Notes: a model not told the origin generated them from the letters alone. 64,000 bases of DNA from an uncultured Bacteroidales bacterium (GCA_937896895.1 CALBNV010000102.1:1-64000), one strand, 5' to 3'. Shown: positions 1 through 8,919, counted from the first letter of the stretch. A program made the numbers and translations.

Positions 1-61
1 GTTGCGCCTTCACGCCAAATGTCAGCAACAACATGATAATCAATGCGATATATTTCCTCAT
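1..61 (-). CDS. Secreted protein, N-terminal fragment cut by window edge
   Basis: Only the first 20 codons of a leftward gene are present. They encode a typical Sec signal peptide: Met-Arg-Lys, a hydrophobic core of Ile/Leu/Met, then Gly-Val-Lys-Ala-Gln, which looks like a signal peptidase I site. The ATG (complement of 59-61) lies about 45 bp downstream of a TAnnTTTG promoter motif at 104-111 on the same strand. The mature protein lies outside the window, so its function cannot be stated. Confidence 0.6.
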   Translation of the reverse strand, partial: MRKYIALIIMLLLTFGVKAQ

Positions 62-103
62 CTTGCAAAAAATTTATCTTGTAAAAATTTATTGACAATT
101 TTG

Positions 104-111
104 CAAAAATA
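104..111 (-). promoter_or_regulatory. Bacteroidota -7 promoter element (TATTTTTG)
   Basis: The complement reads TATTTTTG, matching the TAnnTTTG consensus of the primary Bacteroidota sigma factor. It faces left towards the secreted protein start at 61 and is divergent from the element at 155-162. Confidence 0.5.
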
Positions 112-154
112 TCATTTTTTCCATTTCAAATGTCATCAGTTCAAAAAATAATAT

Positions 155-162
155 GTATCTTT
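155..162 (+). promoter_or_regulatory. Bacteroidota -7 promoter element (TATCTTTG)
   Basis: TATCTTTG lies 25 bp before the ATG at 188. This argues that the ATG at 188, not the in-frame TTG at 161 inside the promoter, is the true start of the downstream nuclease gene. Confidence 0.6.
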
Positions 163-187
163 GCGCCATAATTTAAACAACCTTTTT

Positions 188-1105
188 ATGAGCAATCAAT
201 ACATCAGATTCGACTGGGCGGCGAAGACCGTCCTGCGTGACAAAGCAAATTTCTGCGTTTTTGAAGGATTGATCAGCGTGCTTCTCAACGAGGAGATTCA
301 CATCGAGGAGCTGCTTGAGAGCGAGAGCAACCAAAAGTACGAAGACGACAAGTTCAACCGTGTTGACATCAAGGCGAAGAACTCGAAGGGCGAGATAATA
401 ATCGTCGAGATCCAGCAGACGCGCGAGATTTATTTCCTTGAGCGCATTCTCTACGGCGTGGCTAAGACCATCACGGAGCACATCGACCTCGGCGAGAAAT
501 ACAACCAGGTCAAGAAAGTATATAGCATCAACATCCTTTATTTCGACCTCGGCAAGGGCGACGACTACATCTATCACGGGCAGACGAGTTTCGTTGGTCT
601 GAACACCAACGACACATTGCAGATCACCAACGTCGAGAAAGATGCGATAAGGATGAAGACCCCGAAGGAAGTGTTCCCGGAATATTACCTGATACGCGTG
701 AAGGCGTTCGACAAGATTCCGGAGAACCACATCGAGGAATGGATGCGGTATCTCAAAAACGGCGTCATCGACGAGAGCACCACGGCGCCGGGACTGAAGG
801 AGGCCAAGCGCAGGTTGGAATATCTGGCGATGACGAAAGCCGAACGTCAGGCATACGACAAGCACATCGACAACATCATGATACAGAACGACGTCATCGA
901 CACGGCACAGATTGAAGGCCACGCCTTAGGTCATGCCGAGGGCAAGGCGGAAGGCCGGGCGGAAGGGCTTGCTGAAGGCAGAGCCGAAGGACGCGCGAAA
1001 CGCGAGTTGGAGATTGCATCAAACCTTAAGAAAATGGGAATGCCGACAGCGCAGATAATGCTGGCGACAGGCCTGTCGGAGAAGGAAATTTCCGAATTGC
1101 AGTGA
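188..1105 (+). CDS. Rpn/PD-(D/E)XK nuclease family transposase-like protein
   Basis: About 305 residues. The N-terminal two thirds match the PD-(D/E)XK 'putative transposase' family (Rpn-like, PF12784 type): an opening IRFDWAAKTVL, a conserved FEGLIS segment, and the nuclease core with Asp (RVDIKAKN) followed by an IIVEIQ strand, the D...ExQ variant of the active site. The C-terminal 60 residues carry an EGxAEGRAEG low-complexity repeat and end in a short helix-turn-helix-like tail (GMPTAQIMLATGLSEKEI), as usual for the family. Relatives act in recombination or DNA cleavage; many copies per Bacteroidota genome are common and their role is unclear. The stop overlaps the GTG of the next gene (GTGA), so the two may be co-transcribed. 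Family is clear, function less so. Confidence 0.8.
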   Translation: MSNQYIRFDWAAKTVLRDKANFCVFEGLISVLLNEEIHIEELLESESNQKYEDDKFNRVDIKAKNSKGEIIIVEIQQTREIYFLERILYGVAKTITEHIDLGEKYNQVKKVYSINILYFDLGKGDDYIYHGQTSFVGLNTNDTLQITNVEKDAIRMKTPKEVFPEYYLIRVKAFDKIPENHIEEWMRYLKNGVIDESTTAPGLKEAKRRLEYLAMTKAERQAYDKHIDNIMIQNDVIDTAQIEGHALGHAEGKAEGRAEGLAEGRAEGRAKRELEIASNLKKMGMPTAQIMLATGLSEKEISELQ

Positions 1106-2355
1106 CACAGACCGTGATATCCACCAACGATTACATAAATTTCTACAACGCGCAGAAACTCGCCTGTCCGCTCAACTTCAGTACAATGGCAAAACCCGTC
1201 GGCTCGGTCTGCAACTTGAATTGCAGATATTGCTACTATTCCGGCAAGGCGGATTTATATAACAAATTACAGCCGAGAATGAGCGAAGAGCTTCTGGAAC
1301 TGTATGTAAGACAATACATTGAAGCTGTCGAAGCTCCTGAAGTGTCGTTCTGCTGGCACGGCGGCGAGCCGCTTCTCGCAGGTTTGGATTTCTACAAAAA
1401 GGCAATTGCATTTCAAAACAAATACTGCAACGGAAAGAAAATCAGCAACTCACTGCAGACCAACGGACTGCTGATAAATGACGGCTGGTGCAATTTCTTC
1501 CGTGACAACAACTTCCTCATCGGAATTTCCATCGACGGTCCGCAACACATACACGATGCGAACAGATTATATTTAAACCGCCAGCCTTCATTTGAGAAAG
1601 TGCTGAATAGCATAGAGCTGATGTTTCACAAAGGAGTAGAATACAACACATTATGCACTGTCAACTCGCGTTCGGAAGGTCTTGGCGTTGAGATTTATCG
1701 TTTCCTTCGCTCAATCAGCAAATTCATACAGTTTCTGCCCGTTTACGAACATACTGACGGAAACGGAGACATCGTAAATCCAAGTTCGACGTGTTCGAAG
1801 CCGACGCCTTATTCCGTTTCCCCACGAGGCTTCGGGCAGTTCATGATTGACGTTTTTGACGAATGGATCCGCCATGATGTCGGTGATACCTTTGTCCAAC
1901 TTTTCGACATCACGCTGTCGCAATGGTATGGGATGCCTTCGACATTATGCGCCTTTTCGGAGACATGCGGCGACGGTCTCGTGGTCGAACACAACGGCGA
2001 TGTATATTGCTGCGACCACTTCGTTTATCCGGAATATAAACTTGGAAATATTAAAAATCAATCACTTGCGGAATTAAGAACAATGATGAGACAATTCCGT
2101 TTCGGAATGGACAAACGCGACGCTTTGCCGACGAAATGCCAGAATTGCAAATATCTGTTTCTATGCCACGGCGAGTGTCCGAAGCATCGTTTTGACACCA
2201 CAGATACCGGCGAGGCTGGACTCAACTCGTTGTGTGACGGATACAAGATGTTTTTCGAACACACGGAGCCTTACATGAAAGAGATGTGCAAGCTCTTGGA
2301 CAACAATCAAGCTCCGGCAGAGATAATGCGAATTATTCAGGCATTGTCACTTTGA
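1102..2355 (+). CDS. Anaerobic sulfatase-maturating enzyme (radical SAM)
   Basis: About 417 residues, the usual anSME length. The radical SAM cluster motif CxxxCxxC is present as CNLNCRYC near residue 37. It is followed by the SPASM-type C-terminal cysteines (CGDGLVVEHNGDVYCCDHF, then CQNCKYLFLCHGECPK) that bind two further 4Fe-4S clusters. anSME oxidises an active-site Cys or Ser of a sulfatase to formylglycine in the cytoplasm before export. Its substrate is probably the convergent serine-type sulfatase immediately downstream; the two reading frames overlap by 23 bp at their 3' ends. The GTG start at 1102 overlaps the preceding stop; a later ATG at 1186 would leave only 9 residues before the first cluster cysteine and is less likely. 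With the neighbouring sulfatase now disrupted, the enzyme may serve sulfatases elsewhere. Confidence 0.85.
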   Translation: MTQTVISTNDYINFYNAQKLACPLNFSTMAKPVGSVCNLNCRYCYYSGKADLYNKLQPRMSEELLELYVRQYIEAVEAPEVSFCWHGGEPLLAGLDFYKKAIAFQNKYCNGKKISNSLQTNGLLINDGWCNFFRDNNFLIGISIDGPQHIHDANRLYLNRQPSFEKVLNSIELMFHKGVEYNTLCTVNSRSEGLGVEIYRFLRSISKFIQFLPVYEHTDGNGDIVNPSSTCSKPTPYSVSPRGFGQFMIDVFDEWIRHDVGDTFVQLFDITLSQWYGMPSTLCAFSETCGDGLVVEHNGDVYCCDHFVYPEYKLGNIKNQSLAELRTMMRQFRFGMDKRDALPTKCQNCKYLFLCHGECPKHRFDTTDTGEAGLNSLCDGYKMFFEHTEPYMKEMCKLLDNNQAPAEIMRIIQALSL

Positions 2356-3662
2356 AAAGCGGATTATCAACGTGTTCGTTTTCAATTATTTGCAACATCT
2401 TATCCACGATTTCCTGATTTTCAGAGGCGATGTCGCGGTCTTCGTGGATGTCGGTTGACAGGTTGTATAAATGTGGTTTTCCGCTTTCCACTACCATCTT
2501 CCAGTCGCCCATCCGCACCGCGATCTGGTCGGTCTCCTCAAACTCCCAATACAGAAATTCGTGTTCACGCTGTCTGCCTTTTTTCAACAATGTCGGCACA
2601 AAGGAAATGCCGTCGAAATATTCGTCAACGGCCACATTACCATAGACTTTCTCGTAATCTTTCACCCCGATCAGGTCGCAGAGTGTCGGCATGACGTCGT
2701 AGAATGCGAGTTGGTGGTCGCTCTCCCCCGCCACAATTCTTCCTTTCCAGTAAACGATGAACGGGATGCGGATGCCGCCCTCATAACATTGACGTTTCAG
2801 TCCTCGGAGCTTGCCGTCGCGTCCGAAGAATGCAGGGTCCGCACCGCCTTCCTCGTGCGGGCCGTTGTCGGAAGTGAAGAAAACAATGGTGTTTTCGTCG
2901 AGGCCATTCTCTCTGAGTTTGGTCATTATCTCGCCCACGTAAGCGTCGAGACGCGAAATCATCGCTGCAAACTGCGCGTGTGTTCGAATCACCGGATTAT
3001 AGCGCGAGCCTTCGTTTCCGTCCCAGTTTTTATCTTCAACAAACTTATTTTCATAAAAAAGCAAAATGGAATCATGCGGCTGCGCCAATTCCGCGTGAGG
3101 CAAGGCATAGGTGAAAAGACCGAAAAACGGCTGTCTTTCATCTTGATTGTCAAGCCATTCAAGAGCTTTTCGATGAATCATGTCGGCGGAATATTGCGAA
3201 CGTTTGAAATAATCATCGCCAAACATGGGAAGATTGACGTTTTCTTCAAGAATTTCACGGACAACGCCGCTGTCGCCCTTAGATTTGCTGTAACGGTTCA
3301 GGAAATTCGGATAATAAAGATGTGCCTGATACTGACAGATGTAGCCGTAGAACTCATCAACGCCGCGCTTGTCAGGGGTTGAGACGCTGCCCTCGAAGCC
3401 GCCCGCCCATTTCCCGAACACGCCGGTAGTATAGCCGTTGTCCTTCATTATCTCGGTGAGGATAATGTGGTCTGGGTCATACGGATGCTGCCCTGTCACG
3501 GCGTATTCCTGATTGATGCCGTATTTCACTTTCGGAGATTTCGGCCAATATTCCTTGTTCCCGCGCACCTCGCAATGAACTGTCTTAAAAAACAAATTAA
3601 TTTTGATGATTTTTTAAAATTGTTGTTTTTACAACATCCATGCGTTGAAGTCGTCCAATGTG

Positions 3663-4631
3663 TCAGATGGCAGGGTTGTAGGCCGATCTGCTTTTCATTA
3701 TCGCGAACGCCTGCCGCAGCAGCTTGTTTGCAACAGCGATTATCGCCAGTTTCTTTTCCTTGCCCCTCGCCACAAGCCTGTCAAACAGCTCCCTGCACGC
3801 CTTGTTGTGCCTCTTGGCGACAATGGCGCACATGTACAGCGTCTTCCTGATGCCTCCCATGCCCATCCTGCATATCCTCGCCCTGCCGTGGACGCTCGTG
3901 CCGGAGTCGTAACACCTCGGCGACAGCCCGAAGTACGAGCTGAGCTGGCGGCTGTCGTCAAACGTGGTCATGCGGTTCGTGTACGCCACAAGCATCATGG
4001 CGGTGAGACTGCCAATGCCCGGTATGCTTGAGACCAGCTCCACATCCTCCTTGCACACGCTGTCTGCCAGCCTCGCCAGTTCCGCATCGCACGCCTTTAT
4101 CCTCTTCGCGTACAATGACATGTCATCGTCAAGCTGCTCCTTCAGGAGCTCGTCATGCACCTTGGAGCGCTCCATGGCGTGTCTCCTGTTAAGGGTCATG
4201 CCCAGGCATTTGTTGTAATGGTCGCGCTGACCGATCACCTGGCGCATCTTCACGCACCACTCCGGGTCCGGCTTCCAAGGCTCGTGCTTGCAGCCGCGCT
4301 CCTCCAGGTACCTCCTTATCGTGCGGCTGTCCGCCTTGTCGGTCTTCGTCCTCATCATGGTCATCTGCGAGTACCTCCTGATAACCAGAGGATTGACTAC
4401 ATACACGCGGATGCCGGCGTCATGGAGCGAATACGCCAGCCTGACGTGGTAGTTGCCCGTGGCCTCCATCAGCACCTCACAGCACCTGTCCAGTGCCGAG
4501 ACGAACCTCCTCATGCCCTTGGTGTCGTTATCATATTGACTATGAACCTCTTTGCCGTCTTTGCCGACAAAATTTACATCAAACGTATCTTTTGATACGT
4601 CAATTCCGATTTTTCCTTGTATCTTTGCCAT
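3663..4631 (-). CDS. IS110-family transposase (DEDD recombinase)
   Basis: About 322 residues from the ATG at 4631, preceded by purine-rich sequence; a longer form from 4652 adds seven residues. The N-terminal RuvC-like DEDD domain is visible: IGIDVSKDTFDV (first Asp), MEATGNYH (Glu), then KTDKADSRTIRRYL (Asp pair). The C-terminal Transposase_20 domain contains a helix-hairpin-helix stretch (SIPGIGSLTAMML) and the conserved SG/GTSVHGRARICRMG region with the candidate catalytic Ser. IS110 enzymes use an element-encoded bridge RNA to choose target and donor. The frame is intact, so the element may still be mobile. Confidence 0.92.
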   Translation of the reverse strand: MAKIQGKIGIDVSKDTFDVNFVGKDGKEVHSQYDNDTKGMRRFVSALDRCCEVLMEATGNYHVRLAYSLHDAGIRVYVVNPLVIRRYSQMTMMRTKTDKADSRTIRRYLEERGCKHEPWKPDPEWCVKMRQVIGQRDHYNKCLGMTLNRRHAMERSKVHDELLKEQLDDDMSLYAKRIKACDAELARLADSVCKEDVELVSSIPGIGSLTAMMLVAYTNRMTTFDDSRQLSSYFGLSPRCYDSGTSVHGRARICRMGMGGIRKTLYMCAIVAKRHNKACRELFDRLVARGKEKKLAIIAVANKLLRQAFAIMKSRSAYNPAI

Positions 4632-4663
4632 CGCAAATTTTTTATTTGTCATTCGGACACGGG

Positions 4664-4810
4664 GCCACGCAACAGCGGACTATCAATCCTGAATACAGGC
4701 TCTACCGCCTAATGAACTGTCCAGTCTCGATTGCACCGTGACGGCGCAGGATATTGCGAACGATGTCTTGCATCAGCGGCTTGAAGCAGCCGTCACGGTG
4801 GCTCCCATCT
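4664..4810 (-). ncRNA. Candidate IS110 bridge RNA (target and donor loops)
   Basis: Non-coding 5' flank of the transposase. A perfect 12-bp inverted repeat (4734-4745 with 4789-4800) closes a 43-nt loop whose 3' arm, in RNA sense, contains UCGCAAU, identical to the right half of the insertion target (3570-3576). A second, 3' loop (4682-4722, closed by a 4-bp stem) contains GACAGUUCAUU, 11 nt identical to the junction of the element's right end with the target, and CAGGAU, which can pair with the first bases of the left end. This is the target-loop/donor-loop order known for IS110 bridge RNAs. Ends of the RNA are guesses; no left target guide of good quality was found. Confidence 0.6.
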
Positions 4811-5302
4811 GAATGTTGTTGAACTTACATTAATTTCCTTCTGTCATCATGTTTGTTTCATTCCGCAAATATAGTGTTTTTCCCGATTGTGAGGGCTGGT
4901 GGACTTCCATTGCGAACGGCATCAAATGCCTATGACGACCTTAGTCTCACACGTTTGACCCTCCCAAATGGTATTTTTTTATCTTTTTTTTTTCGCGCTG
5001 CAAAGATAGGATGACCAGTGTGTTGCCCTGTCATCAATGATGCACGCGACGGCGCACTGACGGGGCTTCCGGCGTATGCCTGTGTGAAACGCAGCCCGTG
5101 ACGCGCCATGCTGTCGATGTTCGGAGTCTGAATATACTTCTGCCCGTAGCAGCCCAAGTCGCCGTAGCCCATGTCGTCGCACAAGATGAAAACGACATTG
5201 GGTTTTGACTTATGTGAGCATGATGCCGCCGAAATCGCAATTGCACCGCCGATTGTTAATAACAATTTACATTTCATCGCCCGAATACGTTTCTTAAATT
5301 TG

Positions 5303-5334
5303 AAAAAAAGAGGACGCTCTTTCGGAACGTCCTC
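5303..5334 (-). terminator. Rho-independent terminator of gdhA
   Basis: On the minus strand a 10-bp stem (5310-5319 with 5325-5334, one G-T pair) with loop CGAAA is followed by a run of seven T. It lies 23 bp after the gdhA stop and 25 bp before the sulfatase ATG, separating the two transcription units. Confidence 0.85.
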
Positions 5335-5357
5335 ATATTTCGAGATCAATCTAAAGA

Positions 5358-6701
5358 TTAGATGATGCCCTGAGCTAACATAGCCTTTGCAACTCTCATG
5401 AAGCCGGCGATGTTTGCGCCCTTCACGTAGTTGATTGTACCGTCAGCCTGTTTGCCGTACTCGACGCACATGTCATAAATGTCGTTCATGATCTTGTGGA
5501 GTTTCTGGTCAACTTCCGGAGCTGTCCAGTTGATGTGACCTGCGTTCTGGCAGATTTCGAGGCCTGATGTTGCAACACCACCGGCGTTGACAGCCTTACC
5601 TGGTGCGAACGGGATACCTGCATTCTGGATGTAGGCGATAGCTGCAGCCTGGCAACCCATGTTGGAGATTTCAGCAACATACTGGACACCGTTGGCAACC
5701 AACATCTTAGCATCTTCTTCGTTCATTTCGTTCTGGAATGCTGATGGGCAAGCGATGTCGCACTTCACTGACCAAGCTTTCTTACCAGGTGTGAAGATAG
5801 CCTTGTCTGGGAATTTGTCGGCCATATCCTGAACTTTGTTACGACGTGAGTCGCGCATGACGAGCATGTAGTCGATCATTTCTTTGTCGATGCCGTTTGG
5901 AAGTTCGCAGACACCGTCCGGGCCGGAGATAGCGACGACCTTAGCGCCGAGTTCTGTAGCCTTTGTTGCGGCACCCCATGCCACGTTACCGAAGCCTGAG
6001 AGAGCGACTTTCTTGCCCTGCATTGTCTCACCTTTCTGGTGAACCATGCGGTCGACATAGTACATTGCGCCGAAGCCTGTTGCTTCAGGACGGATCAATG
6101 AACCACCCCAGCCGTAGCTCTTGCCTGTGAGAGCGCCTGTGCTGTGCTCGCGTGCGAGCTTCTTGTACATGCCATAGAGGTAACCGATTTCACGTCCGCC
6201 GACGCCAACGTCACCAGCTGGTGAATCCTGGTCTGCACCGATGTTTCTCCAGAGCTCATACATGAAAGCCTGGCAGAAACGCATGATCTCTGCGTCTGAT
6301 TTTCCTGTTGGGTCGAAGTCAGCGCCGCCTTTACCGCCGCCGAGCGGGAGGTTTGTCAGTGAGTTCTTGAAGATCTGCTCGAAACCTAAGAACTTAAGCA
6401 TTGACTCGTTGACTGCAGGGTGGAAACGGAGGCCGCCTTTGTATGCGCCGAGGGCTGCATTGTACTGAACGCGGTAACCTAAGTTGACCTGGACTTCGCC
6501 ATTATCGTCGATCCAAACTACTCTGAACTTGAAGATACGATCTGGTTCAACGAGACGTTCAACGATTTTTGCTGCTTCGAACTCAGGATGCTGGTTGTAA
6601 ACTTCCTCAACTGATTCCAACACTTCGCGAACTGCCTGGAGGTATTCGCTTTCACCTGGATGTTTCTTTTCCAGGTTTTCCATGATAGTTTGTACTTTCA
6701 T
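5358..6701 (-). CDS. gdhA: Glutamate dehydrogenase (NADP-type, hexameric)
   Basis: 447 residues, matching bacterial hexameric small-type GDH. It interconverts 2-oxoglutarate plus ammonia and glutamate in the cytoplasm. Visible motifs: substrate-binding YNAALGAYKGGLRFHP, the catalytic-lysine region LPLGGGKGGADFDP, SPAGDVGVGGREIGYLYG, and the nucleotide-binding Rossmann segment VALSGFGNVAWGAATKATELGAKVV (about residues 229-253). A promoter motif lies at 6764-6771 and a strong terminator follows, so it is a single-gene unit. Cofactor preference is inferred from family type, not proven by the sequence. Confidence 0.95.
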   Translation of the reverse strand: MKVQTIMENLEKKHPGESEYLQAVREVLESVEEVYNQHPEFEAAKIVERLVEPDRIFKFRVVWIDDNGEVQVNLGYRVQYNAALGAYKGGLRFHPAVNESMLKFLGFEQIFKNSLTNLPLGGGKGGADFDPTGKSDAEIMRFCQAFMYELWRNIGADQDSPAGDVGVGGREIGYLYGMYKKLAREHSTGALTGKSYGWGGSLIRPEATGFGAMYYVDRMVHQKGETMQGKKVALSGFGNVAWGAATKATELGAKVVAISGPDGVCELPNGIDKEMIDYMLVMRDSRRNKVQDMADKFPDKAIFTPGKKAWSVKCDIACPSAFQNEMNEEDAKMLVANGVQYVAEISNMGCQAAAIAYIQNAGIPFAPGKAVNAGGVATSGLEICQNAGHINWTAPEVDQKLHKIMNDIYDMCVEYGKQADGTINYVKGANIAGFMRVAKAMLAQGII

Positions 6702-6763
6702 TACTTTTAATTTTTAAGTTATTATAATGTGTTTAAAAACCTTTTAACACGTAAATTTTCCTG

Positions 6764-6771
6764 CAAAATTA
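6764..6771 (-). promoter_or_regulatory. gdhA -7 promoter element (TAATTTTG)
   Basis: The complement reads TAATTTTG, matching TAnnTTTG, 63 bp upstream of the gdhA ATG in an AT-rich gap (6702-6836) that holds no other gene. Confidence 0.5.
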
Positions 6772-6836
6772 GCATTTTTAATTCATTAAAAACACTTTTT
6801 CAAAAAATATTTTAAAATAATTTTATTTTTTTGTAT

Positions 6837-7502
6837 TTATCTATCAACCAATACGTTACCAAGATACTCACCTTTGCTCCAAAGGAGTATTTCCTCAACA
6901 CTTCCATCCATTGCATACCTGATTTCTCTTCCGTCCTTGAGATTATCTTTGTAATGTATCAAAGCATTCTGATAAACCCCTCCCTGGCTGAAGCCTCTTT
7001 GCTCACCTGTGCCGTGATCGTAATCGGCGATGCTGCCAATACTGCCGTCATGATAGTACATAATCCAGCTCCCGTGCATCATCCCGTCAAGGTATTCTCC
7101 CTCCAGAAAAGGCTTTCCGTCGTCATACCATTGGTAAAACATCCCGTTGAGGACACCGGCGGCATAACTTGATTTCTTGACAAGCGTGCCAGCCACATTA
7201 TACTCCTCAACCACTCCATCATATTGATTATCTTTATAATATGACTTCTCCATCAGCTGACCGTTCTCATGCCAACGCGTCGTCTCCCCATTCAGCACAT
7301 TCATCGCATAGACCGACTCCATCGACTTCACGCCAGAGTTGTAATACCACCGGCAGAGGCCATCGAGTTTGCCATCGTTATAACGCAGCTCCGACCTCAC
7401 GTTTCCATTTTCCCAGTACGAACGCACCGCATCGTCCTTCTGTGCACACGACAACATTACTGTTAGCGAGAACAATATGGAAATCAGCAATTTACTGTTC
7501 AT
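6837..7502 (-). CDS. MORN-repeat (YwqK-like) lipoprotein
   Basis: About 221 residues from the ATG at 7502. The signal peptide ends in a lipobox (LTVMLSC), so the protein is probably anchored in the outer membrane. The rest consists of MORN_2-type repeats of about 22 residues with the pattern (Y/W)xxGxxxxExxYxxGxLxGxxxxW(Y/H)xNG, seen at least six times. Such repeats form an elongated beta sheet and are often annotated as toxin-antitoxin 'YwqK family', without proven function. The start overlaps the 3' end of the upstream periplasmic-binding-like gene by 11 bp, so the two are translationally coupled. Confidence 0.8.
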   Translation of the reverse strand: MNSKLLISILFSLTVMLSCAQKDDAVRSYWENGNVRSELRYNDGKLDGLCRWYYNSGVKSMESVYAMNVLNGETTRWHENGQLMEKSYYKDNQYDGVVEEYNVAGTLVKKSSYAAGVLNGMFYQWYDDGKPFLEGEYLDGMMHGSWIMYYHDGSIGSIADYDHGTGEQRGFSQGGVYQNALIHYKDNLKDGREIRYAMDGSVEEILLWSKGEYLGNVLVDR

Positions 7503-8919
7503 CGTAAAACACACCTTTCATTTCATAGCCATTTGTCTCTTCAGCGTCCGACTGTCTCAACAACGCCTTAATAATCATCTTATTATACCCTATAAATTGA
7601 TAAACGTTCCAGAACCTGTTTTCAAAACCTGAATCTTCGTTTTTCCTTTCAAAATGAAACTCCGAATGCAGAAGCGGAATGTTATATCCATCAAGATTTG
7701 CTGTAAACTCTCTGCCGCGGTCATTCAAGGCATTCAGGAAATACCAGCCTATATCAAAACCTTGATAAGCGTATGCCTGCGGTTCGGTGCCATATTTTTT
7801 CCTGAATTTCTTTATGAAACTCATCACCCTTATCGACTGATAATCAATGTAATTATCATCCATATAAATCGCTTTCATCTTCATGAGATTCTCATTGAAA
7901 AGTCTGTCAAACTTGCTCCATTCAGGCATCATGACCACCGTCAGCGGGAAATATTCCGTAAGTTTAGTGACCTTGTTGACAATCTCATTGGCAAAGAGCT
8001 TGTCATTGCCATACACGACAAACAGATTATTCCGCATCGTCGAGGCGTATTCACTCACTATTTTCAGACTGTCACGGTCGTAGTTGATATTGATTATCCT
8101 GTTAGCGAATGCCGTGCTGTCATCAATGGACTCTTTCAACGAACTTATATCCAGATGTCTGCTATCTGTATGATAATCAAACTCCTCAAATTCAACATTC
8201 AGGAATTTCCATCTCGTCTGATGCTTCTTGATGACTTTGACGACCTCTCTGTTAGGAACATACGACACCGAATCCATGTGTCTCGCCGCTATTTCGTTGA
8301 TTCGGCTGATCATATCCGCATCACCGACACCATCCTTAGTTATTATGAAAATGCTGTTTGAATGATAATAGTCTCTTATCAGCATCTCAAGCTGATCCAG
8401 CTGCGAGTCAAACGAAGGTTTCACCTTTATCACATTCGGCTGATTATCAATTATATTTGAACGTTGCGTGATTGGATTGACAATCAGAATATCATTGTCC
8501 GACGCGAATTTCATCACCTTTTCGAAGGGCTTGATATAAAACGGCCCTATTATCATGTCGGCGTGTGACAGCCACGGGTCGGCGATGGCTTCTACGGCTT
8601 TATTCACATCATTATCAACGTCATACACTTTTATTTCCAGATTCACACCACGGCTGTTCGCCATCGAGTCGGCGGCAATCATGAAGCCCTCATAGAAATG
8701 AAGAAATGAGAACGGCTTGGTCAACAGCATCTTGTTGTTCGGAGCCTCGTCCCAAAACTCCTCTGTGACCTGCTCGAGATACAGAGGCACCATCAACGCG
8801 ACGTGATACGCCTGCTGATTTTTGAATGAGTCACCATGATAGTCGTACAGTTGTGCTGTTGCCGTCTTGTCTGCAAGCACCAACACGATGGTTATCAACG
8901 GTATGATGAATCTTTTCAT
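7492..8919 (-). CDS. Periplasmic-binding-protein-like (type I fold) secreted protein
   Basis: 475 residues with a cleavable signal peptide (ending TATAQ). The body resembles the Peripla_BP_6 / amino-acid ABC substrate-binding fold used in Bacteroidota as a stand-alone or LysM-linked protein: HVALMVPLYL at the first strand, FYEGFMIAADS, a conserved DMIIGPFY after a (V)YDVDND segment, and PEAYAYQGFDIGWYFLNAL near the C terminus. No membrane transporter genes are adjacent, so ABC import is not supported by context. It is coupled to the downstream MORN lipoprotein, suggesting a shared envelope role. Confidence 0.7.
   Translation of the reverse strand: MKRFIIPLITIVLVLADKTATAQLYDYHGDSFKNQQAYHVALMVPLYLEQVTEEFWDEAPNNKMLLTKPFSFLHFYEGFMIAADSMANSRGVNLEIKVYDVDNDVNKAVEAIADPWLSHADMIIGPFYIKPFEKVMKFASDNDILIVNPITQRSNIIDNQPNVIKVKPSFDSQLDQLEMLIRDYYHSNSIFIITKDGVGDADMISRINEIAARHMDSVSYVPNREVVKVIKKHQTRWKFLNVEFEEFDYHTDSRHLDISSLKESIDDSTAFANRIININYDRDSLKIVSEYASTMRNNLFVVYGNDKLFANEIVNKVTKLTEYFPLTVVMMPEWSKFDRLFNENLMKMKAIYMDDNYIDYQSIRVMSFIKKFRKKYGTEPQAYAYQGFDIGWYFLNALNDRGREFTANLDGYNIPLLHSEFHFERKNEDSGFENRFWNVYQFIGYNKMIIKALLRQSDAEETNGYEMKGVFYDEQ

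Larger units (their letters stand above)
3578..5010 (-). mobile_element. IS110-family insertion sequence inside the sulfatase gene
   Basis: About 1433 bp, bounded on both sides by the trinucleotide ATG (3575-3577 and 5011-5013), one copy of which belongs to the interrupted gene. There are no terminal inverted repeats, as expected of IS110. The element holds one transposase gene, 85 bp of 3' flank and about 380 bp of non-coding 5' flank. A long 5' flank is the IS110-group layout, in which a bridge RNA is encoded upstream of the transposase. The boundaries are set precisely because the sulfatase frame is restored by excision. Confidence 0.85.
2333..5277 (-). pseudogene. Serine-type sulfatase, lipoprotein, split by an IS110 insertion
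   Basis: The gene reads leftward in two parts: the N-terminal 89 codons (5277-5011) and the C-terminal 413 codons (3574-2333). Removing the element between them joins ...TGH to CEVRGN in frame, restoring a protein of about 502 residues, the usual sulfatase length. The N-part has a lipoprotein signal (lipobox SAASC at residues 16-20), the metal-binding VVFILCDDMGYGDLG, and the formylglycine motif SAPSR with Ser74 as the residue to be converted. The C-part has FGKWAGG, TSDNGPH and LRGLKRQ..GGIRIPF. Start 5277 is chosen because the upstream alternative at 5349 runs through the gdhA terminator. As it stands the gene cannot encode an intact enzyme; catalytic Ser and the rest of the active site are on different fragments. 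Confidence 0.88.

Noticed and set aside
2471..3382. Long open frame antisense to the sulfatase C-terminal part
   Set aside because: It mirrors the codon pattern of the sulfatase on the other strand, has no plausible domain and no promoter.
5278..5349. Upstream start of the sulfatase at 5349
   Set aside because: It would translate through the gdhA terminator; the lipoprotein signal begins at 5277.
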